Assembly (NCBI GenBank): GCA_964030785.1
Contig: OZ034974.1
Coordinates: 46,754,003 to 46,818,002, forward strand
DNA length: 64,000 nt
Direction: 5' to 3'
From: Siderastrea siderea
Taxonomy: Eukaryota; Cnidaria; Anthozoa; Scleractinia; Rhizangiidae
The notes below the pieces were generated by a model. It ran no database searches. It was given only the letters and a program-made list of their open reading frames with translations, and had not been told where the DNA came from. The position numbers were made by a program, and so were the translations under genes. Shown piece after piece: positions 23,204 through 35,485 of this stretch (its first letter is position 1; each line of letters opens with the position of its first letter).

Positions 23204-23275
23204 AGGACGATCAAGTTAGGATTATGATGAAAAACTCCTTCAGGCAAGAATTTAAGCTCGTTGTTATTTAAGAGT
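23204..23275 (-). CDS. Leucine-rich repeat exon
   Basis: Minus strand: TTGTTCGCAG acceptor, 72 nt, GTAAGTAAAAAG donor. Frame: LLNNNELKFLPEGVFHHNPN then LIVL, a canonical LRR with the LPEGVF core, and CT at the end for the split Leu. Same phase-2 design as its neighbours. Its consensus positions are closest to the exon at 27380-27454. Confidence 0.9.
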
Positions 23276-24312
23276 CTGCGAACAAAAATTCACAGTTAAC
23301 GTCATGTACTTCATCGAACAATTAGCTTAGGTAACATTTCCTCTGAGTTATTAAATATTCAAATAGAGATTCGAAAGCTTCCAAAATGAAAGGTGTTTAA
23401 CAAAGTGCTGGCCTTAAATAGTTCCTACACAATCATACGTCTATAGAATTATCATTCCTCGACTTCATGTCCTAATTGCTGATATATTCGTTATACATCT
23501 TTCTTACTAGCCTCAGTCAAATAAAGTTATCGTATTTTCTAGAGTTAGCTGCTCTGGAACAGCATCAAAGGCCCCCCAAACTTAAGGGTGTGTTCAAGGG
23601 ATAATACCAAATCAGATTTGTAATCTAAGATTATACGGATTCTTCGATACTTCACTACCAAACAAACGGAAAATCAGAAAAAGGATGATTTGTCGTGACA
23701 ACGCAGGATGGGTGCTCACAGAATCGTTAATGCAACTGTACAAAACGATTGTTTCTTCAGTATTGTCGTGAAATGAATTGTAAATTTAAAAAAAGCACAT
23801 TATCCCGATCACTTCAGCTAGTTATTTCGTCAGTTGTATCGTTGTTTTCGGCCAAATCAGCTCTAAACCTAGAACTCTTGTACAGAAAATTTGAGGAAAT
23901 TGAAGTACACACCTGTAGTGCAACATCATTTAAAAATTAATAGACCATGATGGATAAGAAGGCTGAAGTAAGTAATGATGGATAAGAGCCTTTTAAGGAC
24001 TTGGATATTTTAAAATATTGTAAGGGCTTTATTTAAAGGCATGTATTTGTTTTTGTTTAGTCGCATATTCGTTTTTGTATTTGTTGTTGTTGTTGTTAGT
24101 CTTTCGCGCCAAAAATATTTTGAATGCCGCAGCACTTGAAGCATTTACTTTCCTTACAAGACAAGAAGCAAAGTTATTTTCTGATAGCCTCTGTGTGTAA
24201 CCGAGCAAAAGGCTTAAGAGTTAATAACCGGCATTGAGAATTTTAAGTATTGGTAGTTGCAACAGTTCTATTTCGGGGGAATTTTTTGAAATGACGTAAG
24301 GTATCTACTTAC

Positions 24313-24372
24313 CTATCCAGACCGTTTCGAATCCCAGCAGGAAAAGGCCGCATTTCGTTCTCTCTTTTGGCG
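24313..24372 (-). CDS. Candidate divergent LRR exon, 60 nt
   Basis: Minus strand: AAATTAG acceptor with a poor pyrimidine tract, 60 nt, GTAAGTAGA donor. In the phase of the other exons it reads AKRENEMRPFPAGIRNGLDR, where NEMRPFPAGI matches the NxLxxLPxGIF core with Phe replacing one Leu. It is four codons shorter than a standard unit. The matching phase and strand argue for a relic or atypical LRR exon between those at 27.4 and 23.2 kb; the weak acceptor argues against. Confidence 0.35.
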   Translation of the reverse strand, partial: RQKRERNAAFSCWDSKRSG

Positions 24373-27300
24373 CTAATTTTCACATTTTCACGGCCGCTAA
24401 AAATTTGCATGTTCCGGACGTACGCGAAGCAAAGCTTGCCAGCGAAAGTGACGCCAGAGACTCAACGCGGAGACTTCAAGTTGTAAGAAATCTAACCGTG
24501 TTTTAATCAGCTCCCTTCGGTGTTTTTTGCCAGTTTTCCTGGAATTTTGCTTAGTGACGGTAAATTCTACTTCTATTCTACAGTGGCGTAATAGTGTGTT
24601 TGAAATACGGAGAACTAAAGTTGGCGAGATGTATTTTGCTCACTCGCACCACCTTGATTTACATCACCACTTCCAACGAACAAAATGTCATACCATACCA
24701 ATATTGCAAATCCATAAAAAGCGGGTACAATGAACGACGGTTCTTTTAGTTTCGCTTTCGATCTAGTAAGACTTATTCATATTAAAAATGACTGACTTCT
24801 CTGGAGTCCTTTGCAAAAAGGATTTTCATATTTCTTCCAATACCAAAAGGCGCACTGAAAGCAATCTTTGCGGTAATTAATTGAAGAAAATAAGATAAAA
24901 AAGTTAACAGCTAGGGTACGTTGCTGTGAAGCCCAACAATTTTTAAATGAAACAACTCACTACAACGGGAAGCGGGTGTTGCTAATACCAGTGATAGAAA
25001 AAAAAAGTAAGGCACGTGACAGGCGCATTCCCCTGACCCCTGATTGTACTAAATGAGTAAATTAAGTGACTGACAAAACAAAGAAGAAAACAAAACAAGG
25101 AAGAGTACAGGTGTGTGTATTGTATTAACAAAGAAGAGTATTGCATTAACTTGAAACTGGCTATAATTTATAGCGCTGAAGTTTTTCACGATGCAAACCT
25201 TACGTTTGGAGATTTCTGTCTCTTCTTTAGTGGACAGAGATTACTAGCCCAGTTGCATCACAAAATGTTCCTACCAAAGTTAATACATGTTCAATCTTGT
25301 GCATTTATAGTCGTGTTAATTGCACTCGATTGAAAATTGTAGAAGCCAAAGAAAAATCTCTGTAGGGCGTCGCCGTTGCATAAACAAAACTCGACGAGGA
25401 ATAAAGTTTGACAACGTTTTTTTAACTTTGGTTTATAAAGTCGTAAAGTTAGTTCTAAGACAATGATAACAGTTTAATATGCCAACTCGTATTTTTTTTC
25501 CCGCAAAATACTAAAAGTCTGTTTGTTTGATCTGTTTTTTCGTACCACCCTTCTCTTATTTTCGATAATTTGATCCCTGGTAAAGATATTTTAAAACGCG
25601 ATACGCCAATAGACCCTTCCAAAAGTTTATCGCCATACTAGAAAGAGCGTCTTAAAATTAGTAAACTTGACGAGTTTGAGAGTTTTATGTCAGGAACCAG
25701 CGTTGTTGTCACATCAAAAAATACTTCTCTTTAGGTTCATTCTTTCTTGTGGAACTGCCAAAATTGTCCTTGAAAAAGTCCCAAATTTTCCATACAAAAA
25801 ACCGCCACAGGTACAAAATATAAGCTATAGTTTCAAGATCCAAAAACTCATGTTTATTTGTTTTCAGTTTCTTCTTTGCGTAAATCTGCCAAAATCGTCG
25901 ATCCTTTCAATCCTCCCCTCTTTCACATACAAATGTTCTTATTGAAGCGCAAACATATGCGTCTTTGACGTCACATCTTGTCCGACTTTGTCTTTTGGTG
26001 CCAAATGCTGCTGAGAAATCACGGGTTCACTCAGCAAAGTGAAGTTTTATTGTTGACAGAGATATTAGTGAAATTTATTCCTGTCAATGAGTATTTCCAC
26101 TGCAATGAACTATTTTAGGCCAAAAATATGACCGAAACAAAAAGAAACAATTTTTGTTGAACTGACACTTAAATAATAAAATTAATATTGTAAATTGTTT
26201 GTCATGTCAGTCACAATCCTGTATTAGTAGGGAAGCATTGAGCCAACTGTATTTCGCTTATTATCTCGTTTTGTTTTGTTTCTGTCATTCTCAGTGAGTC
26301 ATGCTGCAGATTGGACAAGGCTTGTTTTACCCTTTGCCTCTCACAAGAGTAACAGGGATCAAAAGCCACCAAACACAGCTCTTTCATTCGACAAATGGCA
26401 AAGTGTAACCAGTCGACCCCATCTCCTGACTGGCCGTAAGTAGTCCAGACACCGCAATATAAGTTAACTTTTACGGGAGAATACAGCGTGAGGCAAACGA
26501 TAATACTCTCAATCACGGTACAATGTTTTTGTGCTGCAAATGTTTAACAATAAAACAAGGTAAATCATACTCCTCTTAACAAGACCAACTTTGGAAGGCA
26601 AATCTTGCAACATTTCGACTTCCTTTTTGGATGTTAAATAACAAATTAAACACTAAAAAGTCTCCAAACAGCTACTCCGTTTTACTGTACTGTCATAATC
26701 AGTGGGTGAGTACATGTTTGAAGGGCAGTCAATCTAATCTAATTTGCCTAAAAGGGGTGGGGGGGATGCTTATTAAGCTTGGTATAATTGGAATGCCCGT
26801 AGTAAACATTTGCTTTTGGAAGCGAGGAATGCGAGGAAATACCAGCTAATATAGTGTTGCGTTACACACCTCCTAACATCTGTCTTCTGTCATTGTATTT
26901 TATTCTTGGCTTCGGGTAAATTATTATTTTCATTTTTGGAAAATACAAAATTTGCCTCAGAGAAAGTGAATGCCGGAAACAATTCTGACGTAGTCGTGAC
27001 CTTGTAATTTCAACTGATTGGAACTTATTTGAAGATGTCTTATAATAGCGATGCGTTCTGCCTCGGACCCATTGTAAAAGTAGCTTAAAGTTTTCTGGTC
27101 TAGATTAAATGCAGGTGCATAAAATGCGGCTGTTGAGTCTATAGAGGTAGTTTTCAATTTGAACAAGAACCACTTCCTATTTCACACTTAGCAGTTGTTC
27201 CTACAAAATCATTTACAGGAGAAATTAAGGATAACTAACATATGCATGGTAGCCAATTAAACCTGTAGTTAAATGTTCACCCAAATTGTTTTGTCTATAG

Positions 27301-27379
27301 TAATTTGACTGCACAGTTTCCTCTTCCGTCTTCCTCCTTAAGATGATCGTTCATTAGCTTAAAAAAGGGTTTTACTTAC
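24373..27379 (-). other. Probable intron sequence
   Basis: No supported exon. A 101-codon minus-strand ORF (26211-26516, opening with GTG) is the longest; it has five Cys but no recognised family. Others are short and unsupported. Confidence 0.45.
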
Positions 27380-27454
27380 AGTTCGTACAAAAAGTACTTT
27401 AGATGATCAAAAACTCCTTGAGGCAATTCCTTTAGCCTGTTGTGATCCAAGTGC
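27380..27454 (-). CDS. Leucine-rich repeat exon (most 5' recognised)
   Basis: Minus strand: TTTGTTTACAG acceptor, 75 nt, GTAAGTAAAAC donor. Frame: HLDHNRLKELPQGVFDHLKY then FLYEL, a textbook LRR with LxxNxLxxLPxGVF, one residue longer than the 72-nt exons. The first base completes a split codon and the final CT opens a Leu, so both introns are phase 2. Upstream exons (signal peptide, N-terminal cap) were not recognised between here and the right edge and may be diverged or lie outside. Confidence 0.9.
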
Positions 27455-30232
27455 CTGTAAACAAATATTTTAACTTATAAGTAACTACAAGTTAACCTAG
27501 TTTAACTACTAATCCTTTTGTAATACTCGCAGTAAACACGTAGATTATAGCGCCATGTTATCTTTCTTTCCTTTCAAGACTGTTTAATTGTAAATACAGT
27601 GCGAAACCCGGCGAAGACGACCACCGGACGGGCCATAAAAATGGGGTCATGTTAACCTATTCAGCCAGGAGGGGGGGGGGGGGGGGAGGCTTGGATGAGG
27701 CAAAGTGTAAGCGCCACCAACCGTATTTTGACTGGCAGTTTTCTCAAAATTTTGAATTGCACTGGTTTAAATGAATATGATAATAATAATTAAAAAAAAA
27801 CTTTAGTTCACTAACTTTTTCATTTTCATATATATATCATTTTGGAGTCTTTTATTGATTTTTGTTTCTTGTGGCCAATTGTAATTGTGTTTGAAGGTTT
27901 TTGAAAAAAAAACTGAACACAAATGCAGTATGGCGGATTCAAGATTACACCGTTTTGAAATCAGTCCGTCATTCTCACGTCAAATAATTTCATCAAGTTG
28001 TTTTCGAGATCAAAGGAAACATCGATTTTATTGTTTCCTCAATTTTTCCTCATTGTTTTCTATATTTTTAAGCAGTCAAGTCAGTCGGATTTCGCCTTCT
28101 TTTATTTTAAATGGAATAAAATACAATAATTTGCCATGCGATTTTGACTGTACATGAAGATAAACCGTCTTCAATAGAGGGACAATTTTGACATTTCTTA
28201 GATGCATTTCTATATTTACTTAAGTGTTGGCGGGCTTGTTTGTGGCCGTGTATGTTTGACCTTGTGGGCATTTCTATGCAATGAAAGGCTTTTCAGAAAG
28301 CACTTCGTTGCATCGGTTAGATGTCTGAAGAATAGGAACGTGTTCAGAAATAATCTTGCTAAGGTGTAACAGGATACCTTGGTTGCATTTCTTTTCTGTG
28401 ATGTTAAGTCTTAGGGCATAATCTCGCGGGAGCTGATTTATTTTGTTTATTTCACGCTGGATTGGGTTTTCCCTTTTCTTTACGGGTTTGGCGAGTTTTT
28501 CACATTTGTTTACTTTTCATCTGAGCAAATGCGGTGGTGGCGTTATCCAACACTGTAGGGAATGGATCTTTTACTGTGATATGGGTGGCAAGATCAGCTA
28601 AGGAGGTATTGGTAGATGCCAGTTGCCTTTACATCGATTTCAAGACCACCGCAGAGCCATGTAAAACAAGAGCAACGACGAAGTACCGCAGTAATTTAAT
28701 CGGAAGGGACACAGACTCACAGAAATTGAACCCGTACCACTCTTACTTTTTAGTTTTACAAGAGAATCCATTAATTATATTGAAAAGGCCAAAACCATAC
28801 GACCACATCATATAAACAGAGAAGATGAATCATTTTGTTACGCTTTTTTACGCTTCTCTATTTTTAACTATCAGGGGTACGAGGGCAGGGAGGGGGTGTA
28901 GATGCCAACCGCAATGAAGTTTTTCTTCAACTTTATCAAGAGGATTTCTCATCAGCACCTGTCTTTTTTTCATTAGCTGTGCGTATATCCCCTAGACACA
29001 TTGTGTGTTGCGTTATGAAGTAGATTAAACTGTATTTTGGAGAGGTAGTAAGCCGCCTTTCAGTTGATCTAATCAGAGCAATGTATATTGCAGTCGGCAA
29101 CCCATTTATTTTGATCGAGTTCTGCTAGAGCGGCTCTGTTTAGAGTTACAGGTTTCTCGTAAACCGTTCTATTGGATCTAGTCTGAAAGCATTTAGAAAA
29201 TTATCAACGAAAAAAAATGACCACTTGGCTTTTTTAGGGATTTCATGACAGGTACAACACGAATTAAAACAAGAAAGTTTGTTTTGATGTCGAATTCAGA
29301 AAAGGAGATGAGGATAGAAAGTTGTTTTCGTCTGTTATGGTGTCCGACTTTTAAAAATTTCTTTGGCGGACCATGATTTGTTGAAATTTTCCTCGCTCAC
29401 AACTCTCGTACGAGCATTCTGGCAAATATTTAGTGTGAGAAAATGGTCGATGGGCTTTATGCTAATCGAAACTAGCAACTGAATATGATTGCAAAATTTC
29501 GTCAAACGTAAGATACTGTTTATACACAGGACCAAAATCTTGCAACTCAAAATAAAAGAACAGCTTCCATTTTCCATATTTAATCGTCTTTGCTTAATTA
29601 TCCTCTATCCCGAGTTGATTTTTTTAAATGACTTTGGACGATCATCTTGAATCCTATAATTTCAACGACGGTCAGGAAGGTGGGGGCGTCCCCAGGGTAA
29701 ATACTGGTCGAATGATCCCTGCCAGTGTGACGTCACTTCACAGGCCAATGATTTTCAATATAGCGGCCTTCTTCGTTGTTCGAAACGAGGACTAGAAAAT
29801 CGCAGTTTTCAATATTTTTCTTGATCCATTTGTTGTATTCAGAAAAATCAAGGTTACATAAGTGAAAGCAATTAATTTTATTCAGGTGGTTTACCACTCT
29901 AAAAAGTCCAAAACACTTCCGTTGCGAACAAAAAATGCGGAGGAAGGTTGTTCACGGAGCACTGCGCTGTGAAGAAAAAATGCTATGATCCCAGAACAGG
30001 AGCTTTGGCAAATATTGTATAAAATGTGATGCGTGTAAAGACTCACGTCTCCATTTCCAATAAATCGTGACATCAATGCCTTCAAAGTTCACTGGAGTAA
30101 TTATGGAGAAAATATCGCTACATACATGCCACAAGTTGTCAGGTCATTATGTTTCTTTTTGGCAGCGTTTGTAAGTTTGCACTTATTTTTGTCTTTTTAT
30201 AGTTGTAAAAGAGTTTAGATAAAGGGATTGAT
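27455..30232. other. Gene-free region
   Basis: A 17-nt poly-G run lies near 27670. ORFs of 80-93 codons at 27885, 28534 and 29335 have no recognised domain. Part of the stretch near 28915-29005 is a dispersed repeat listed separately. Confidence 0.4.
28915..29005. repeat. Interspersed repeat, copy 2
   Basis: Diverged partner of the repeat at 6070-6250 (shared TTTTTCTTCA, TCATCAGCACCT and TAGCTGT blocks in order). Both are preceded by G-rich sequence. Non-coding. Confidence 0.55.
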
Positions 30233-30233
30233 T

Positions 30234-31263
30234 TTACAGTGCAGCTACTCGAACCGGGCCACTTGGAAGAAAATTGACCGATCACAACGCTAATTGAGAA
30301 CAAAACTGAAGGCGACATTTTTCATAAACTGACCAATAACGTTCAAGGATCTAAAAAATTAATCTCTAAATAAATTTGAAACTGTCTCATTCTGCGGACC
30401 TCTCGGGAAATAGTCGCATTTTTTATTGGTTAGCTTCGGTGCTGTGTTGACTCGATACGATTGAAATCTGGCGGATAGTTTTATTCGTCACATAAGCTAT
30501 ACGCTTATTGTAAATGTAAATGTTTCCAAAATGGCTTTTACCCAGAAAATACAAGTAGCATTGAATCGAGAGTTTGGCATATACGGCAACAGTCGCCAAC
30601 ATTCCCAGCTATAATTTGCGATATTTCGTTGCAGACTTGCACCACGCTCACGTAAACGATTTGGATTTCCTTGCAGTATTGAGACCGCGGCTGCGAAAGA
30701 GCTGCAGAAGCCAGAATCAATACATCAACGATAAGCACCTGTTGATTCAAAAAGCACTTAGTGAATAAGGAGGTTTGGGAACCTCCGTTTATAATTGAAC
30801 GATCAAAGGTCGCAAATGTCGATATTTATCTTTAGTTCTGTGTTTGTTTATACTCACTGCGCTGAGAATCAAGCAAGTTTTTGCGCCACCGAATTTCATT
30901 TCGGAAAGGGTTTGTTCTACAAACAAACTGATGCATTAGTTGAACTGCTGAAGCGAAAGTATTGTTTAAGGTTTGCTTATGGGCGAAAATTTTATTATCA
31001 ATTGCGAATTCGACATCTCAATGTTCTGGTTCTCCTCAAAATTTAGCACATTTTGGCTCGAAAGTAACCAATCGTAAACGTGACAGTTTCCCGAGAGGCC
31101 ATGATCAGAGGTCACGGTGTCAAATTTTTTCGAACATGAATTGTCTGGATACTTCAACGTTATTGGTTGTTTACAAAAAAACTTTGCTATCTTTTGTTCT
31201 CAATTAGCGTCGCGATTGGTCAGTTTTCTTCCCACTGGCCAGGTTGGAGTAGCCGCACTGTAA
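30234..31263. mobile_element. Long-TIR element, 1.03 kb
   Basis: Left end TTACAGTGCAGCTACTCGAA continues through GGCCACTTGGAAGAAAATTG and GCTAATTGAGAACAAAA. The right end is its reverse complement with scattered changes (TTTTGTTCTCAATTAGCGTC ... GGAGTAGCCGCACTGTAA). The first ~75 bp match well, and further inverted blocks (GACCTCTCGGGAAA near 30400 against TTTCCCGAGAGGCC near 31085) suggest arms of more than 200 bp. Internal ORFs of 60-83 codons are unrecognised. Non-autonomous. Confidence 0.85.
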
Positions 31264-31400
31264 ATACTGCCAAATGTTCTTTGATTCCTTGATTCACACG
31301 TCTTGACTAATGAGTCTTACATACGTCGCAACATGGCGTCCATTAACTAAGAATTCGGCGAATTTCCGGAGAGGATTCCCTCTCTTCGCTAAGTTTTCCC

Positions 31401-31409
31401 AGAGCACCA
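31401..31409. repeat. 9-bp target-site duplication (left)
   Basis: AGAGCACCA directly precedes the element at 31410 and recurs exactly at 32622-32630, directly after its other end. A 9-bp duplication is typical of Mutator-like (MULE) insertions. Confidence 0.8.
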
Positions 31410-32621
31410 AGCCTCCCACGCAGTCGTTTTTAGGGGAGTCGTATTACTTTCCTCCCCACAAACGCCTGTTTACCCGAGTTCGACATTCCTTTCCGCCGCT
31501 TAGCCAATCACATCGTACCTACTCACGTCCGGTAGGTTGACATTGACCGCAGGACGCTTTCGCGGGAACACATGCAGATAAACCTGACGCGCGACAGAAA
31601 TTTCAAAATGTTAGTGAACGTCACCTCAAAATCGTTGAATGCAGGGATAACTAAGTTTCCGAAGTTTTCAAATTTCACATTGAACTTAGATTTTGGAGAA
31701 ACAAATTTATTTAAGAGGGCGATTTGCTCTGTTTAGACATTAAATTTATGATATCGCGTTGCAACCGGGTGATTCAATAAACCTTATAACGTGATGCGTG
31801 GCATTACTTGAATAACTCTTTCCAAAAGCATTCAGTGAATGCAGGAATAACTACATTCTCTGAGCTTTCAAATGGTACATCTAACTTAGAAATTCAGGAA
31901 TATCTGCAGAAATCCGTCGAGGGATTTTAAACTGACTGATGAATTCATCGTAAAAGATATAAGCTCTGTGTATTTACAAATAGCGATTGTAAACTAACTG
32001 TCCCTTCTGCTCAGGGAATGTCATGCGAGAAGAGCATGCGAATGCGCGTTGTAATGACCGCCTTGACCCTTCGACGCGAAGATCGTAGAAACGTTAACGG
32101 ATATGCCAGCGAACTTGAGTATTTCGCTGCTGAAACGCACTTGGTTGTTGTGCCATGTGTGATATTTTCATCTCATTTATCGGTTTATCATCTCGTTCGG
32201 TCCTTTGCCGTCTTACTCTTTGCCTTTTCAAGTCGTAGAAGTCACGTATTTCCCTTCGCATTACATTGCTCCATCAGTTTGAGAAGCGCTGAAGTCCTCA
32301 CTGACGATGAACTTGATCAGGCAAGCAAGATTAACAGCGCTTTGTCAGAAAATTCGCACTTTTTCGAAAGGTGACGAAATAAAAGCGTCGCACAAGAAAC
32401 ACCCGCGTCTCTGAGGAAAAACAATAGTGGGAAATATAATACAGAAGCGTATGTTATAACGACTAATTTGATTGCACATCGTCAGACAATGCCTCAATGG
32501 TGATTGGTTAGATTGTCTCGCAAGTAAAACAATGGGAAAGGAATGTCAAACTCGGGTAAGCAGGCGTTTGTGGGGAGGAAGGTAATACGACTCCCCTAAA
32601 AACGACTGCATGGGAGGCTAC
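31410..32621. mobile_element. MULE-like TIR element, 1.21 kb
   Basis: Left TIR AGCCTCCCACGCAGTCGTTT continues through AGGGGAGTCGTATTACTTTC and CACAAACGCCTGTTTACCCG to about 31490. The right TIR is the reverse complement with about five differences in 80 bp. The flanking 9-bp AGAGCACCA repeats define the ends. The 118-codon plus-strand ORF inside (32018-32374) shows no transposase signature. Established: MULEs generate 8-11 bp (mostly 9-bp) duplications and often have long TIRs. Inference: this is a non-autonomous member. Confidence 0.85.
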
Positions 32622-32630
32622 AGAGCACCA
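32622..32630. repeat. 9-bp target-site duplication (right)
   Basis: Exact second copy of AGAGCACCA, abutting the right end of the 1.21-kb MULE-like element. Confidence 0.8.
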
Positions 32631-33548
32631 GGCGGTTAACGTTAGCGAACAATGAACTTCAAGCTTGTATGAAGATGGCGGCCGTTGGCTCACTACTAAC
32701 CGAGATATTTCATCAAGATTTGAAGAATCAGCTTAGAATGACGGTCAATTCAGGAATGTTTATTCCATTTGTCATCACTTTTTGGTCAGTTATGGATTTT
32801 TTGGGTGCACGGAAAAAATAAAAACCTCCTTGTCTTCGATCTGTTTTCTTTTGATTCAATGCTGACTTACTGGAGTGCAAGAAGGATTAAAAAAGTGCAC
32901 TAGAGTATTTTGATTTGCACTCTGATTCCGCTACTGACGGCCAATTTATGTCGATTTTGTGTTTAGAAAGCAGAGACCAAACTGTGAAAGCAACGTGATA
33001 ATATTTGTTCCGGAAATACCTCAGTAGTGTACTAGAAGAGGAGTGAATGTTACATAGCTATTGAACGCAGTGAATAGAAAGACTTAAAGAACATTTCCTC
33101 GCCTTTATAAGGATCGTTGTAATTTTAAAATCGACTGTCCTAAATTCATTTTCACCTGGGTTATTTTCATTGTAATGTTATTGTCCTTGCTTGAATAATA
33201 ACAGGCCAGCCCACAGCAACTAAACATATGCCAAGGCATTGACATCAAGATATCCAACAAGATAGAGGTGCCTACTTCTCCTGTGTGTGGATGATTGATA
33301 GCACGGGAGAATCAGCGATAGAGACGTTAAAAGAAGAATTAGAGGCATAATTTTAAGGTCTTCAGGGCTCAAAAATCAAGAAGCAGATTTGGATTTCACA
33401 GATCTTGCAACATGGTTGACAAGTTGATATAAATTTCAGAGACATTTATATGATTTGCCCTTAGACATAATTTGCCATTACGACATCGCTTCTTGTGAAG
33501 TCTCAATGCCTTTTGCCGTATATTTATTTATGAGCCGAATATTCATTT
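32631..33548. other. Gene-free spacer
   Basis: No coding sequence, repeat or TIR pair recognised. Confidence 0.5.
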
Positions 33549-35332
33549 CTTAACCGACGAAGTCGAGTTAGAGCAGTCGTGTCAAGAGGGTCGACTGGTT
33601 TGGTCGGTCAAAATACGTCGTGTAAGGCTCACAAGGTGTGTATTTCGCTCCGGCCCACGGGATGGGATGACGTATTCTGCAGTTAAGCCCATCGATTAGT
33701 ACACACACGCACGCACAATAGGACAAGGTTCCACATAAAAAGTATCGTATGTATAGAAGGACACTTCCGCCGAGCATGGTTGGTTTTGACCGGACTGAAA
33801 TATCTGTGCAATACTAGTGATAGAAAGCAAGGAGGACTGATAATAACAGGAGGTGAAGTCCAGTGGCACTGTCGATGCTGGTGGGACCAAAGTGTTGCTG
33901 AGACATCGTAAGGATAAAATCTTTCTCAGTAAAGGTTATGAAAGGAAAATTCTGGTGTATGTTGTTGTGGTTATGTTTATTACTTGAAAATGTCTAGGTG
34001 CCAACGTTAAGAAAGGTTATTGGCAGGCGGGAAATGAATTACGACACGACGCTGGATCTTCTTGGATAGTATACTATAAGCGGCACAGAAGGATATGCCA
34101 GTTAGTCTTTTAATTTTTCTGCTTTACTTTCGATTTTGAACCGATTTGTTCCATTTTAGAGTTCGAGACACTGACTTGCTGACTGCGGAAGAGGAAACCA
34201 GATTTAACGATTACGTCATAAGACATGCTTTAACGTGTTTGAGATAAAGCGACGACTTCGCCTTTTTACTAATTTCTCCATATTCACAACAGTATATAAA
34301 TGCTTCGCTTACAACTCTTGATAACGGCATGTTCAGTTGTGGACAAAATTTATCCTTAAATTTTAATTTTAATTCAACAAAATATTCAAAGCGATAAGAC
34401 AGATGAGCTGAGTCATCCGATTTTAAACATTACATCATTCGGTAACGCAAAAGACAAAATACTGTCACAATTTTCGTCACGCCGGTTAGCACGTTGAGAT
34501 TCTGACGATGTGTTTGTCTTTATCGATAATCATGTTTTTATAGTGCCCTATTCACAACAGTATATAAATACATTGCTCACAACTCTTGGTAAAAGCATGT
34601 TCAGTTGTGGACAAATGTATATCAACATTTAAGTTTTTAGTTTAATTCAACAAAATTAAATATTCAAAGCAATAAGACAGATGAGCTGAGTCATCAGATT
34701 TTAAACATAACGTCATTCGGTAACGCAAAGGGCAAAATACTGTCACAATTTTCATTTCACCAGTTAGCACGGTGAACCAAGTAAAAACATTTGTCGAGGG
34801 TGGAGTGGGTCAAAACGACTGGTAAATGCCTATGATGCGCTTTCTTGTAACCTGTACGATAGAGCAAAGCAATGATTTATTTCGTATTTGCATTCACAAT
34901 TTGGCTCAAGGAGCCCTTGACATGATTAAAGGAAACTGTGCACAAAGCGTGGTTCCTAGGTATGGGGAAAAGTTCAATTCTTTTGGGCTGTTACGGTGCC
35001 CATATTGATCAATTGTGAAGATGTGGTTACTTTTATATTGGGAAATTTGTCGCCCATTTTTTTGAAATGCGTCTGTTTTGAGAATTTTTGTTCCAGATTT
35101 TGAGGAAGACCGACCAAAAGACAGCGAAAAATGATCTTGAGTGAAGAATGCATGTGGTCATGGATGTAGTCTGTTGAGCTATGTTTGGTGAGGAGAGGGT
35201 GAATAATTCAGTTGACCTCCTTTCCAGGGTATTGGTCGCCTTTTCAGTTGGTCAAATTTAAGCGTTAGTTACAGTTACACACTTTTACTGCAACTTGCTG
35301 TTACAGATGCTTGAATGTTATTGAAGCTGCAG
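33549..35332. repeat. Tandem segmental duplication, unit A (about 1.8 kb)
   Basis: Starts near GACGAAGTCGAGTTAGAGCA and GGTCGGTCAAAATACGTCGT and ends near CAGATGCTTGAATGTTATTG. The same order of blocks recurs in unit B directly downstream. Marker blocks: GATTAGTACACACACGCACG, CAGTGGCACTGTCGATGCTG, GATAAGACAGATGAGCTGAG (twice), CCGACCAAAAGACAGCGAAA. A minus-strand ORF (33696-33890, MVPPASTVPLDF...) has a clear paralogue in unit B. No protein family recognised. Confidence 0.9.
34281..34780. promoter_or_regulatory. Two subrepeats with TATA, AP-1 and CRE-like words (unit A)
   Basis: Two ~270-bp subrepeats, each starting TTCACAACAGTATATAAAT. Words seen: TATATAAA at 34293 and 34561; TGAGTCA (AP-1 consensus) at 34409 and 34687; a CRE-like core 15-16 bp further on (TACATCA at 34431, degenerate; AACGTCA at 34709). 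The conserved spacing of three motif classes is seen directly; that they act as a promoter is inference. TATATAAA is oriented plus, with the other sites downstream of it on that strand. Confidence 0.4.
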
Positions 35333-35485
35333 TCACGCACGGCTCGCTTGCTTTCTTTTCGAGACGAACCAACACTTCGTCGGTTCTGCACGCATCGCGG
35401 GCCTATGTTTAACCAACGAATTCGGATTAATGCAGTCGTGAAGACCGTGGATTGGAGTGGTCGGTCAAAATACGTCGTGTAAGGC

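Noticed and set aside
26211..26516. 101-codon minus-strand ORF with five Cys
   Set aside because: It opens with GTG rather than ATG, has no recognised domain, and lies in a probable intron of the LRR gene without in-phase splice borders.
32018..32374. 118-codon ORF inside the MULE-like element, considered as transposase
   Set aside because: No DDE-type or zinc-finger signature is visible and the length is far below a MULE transposase.
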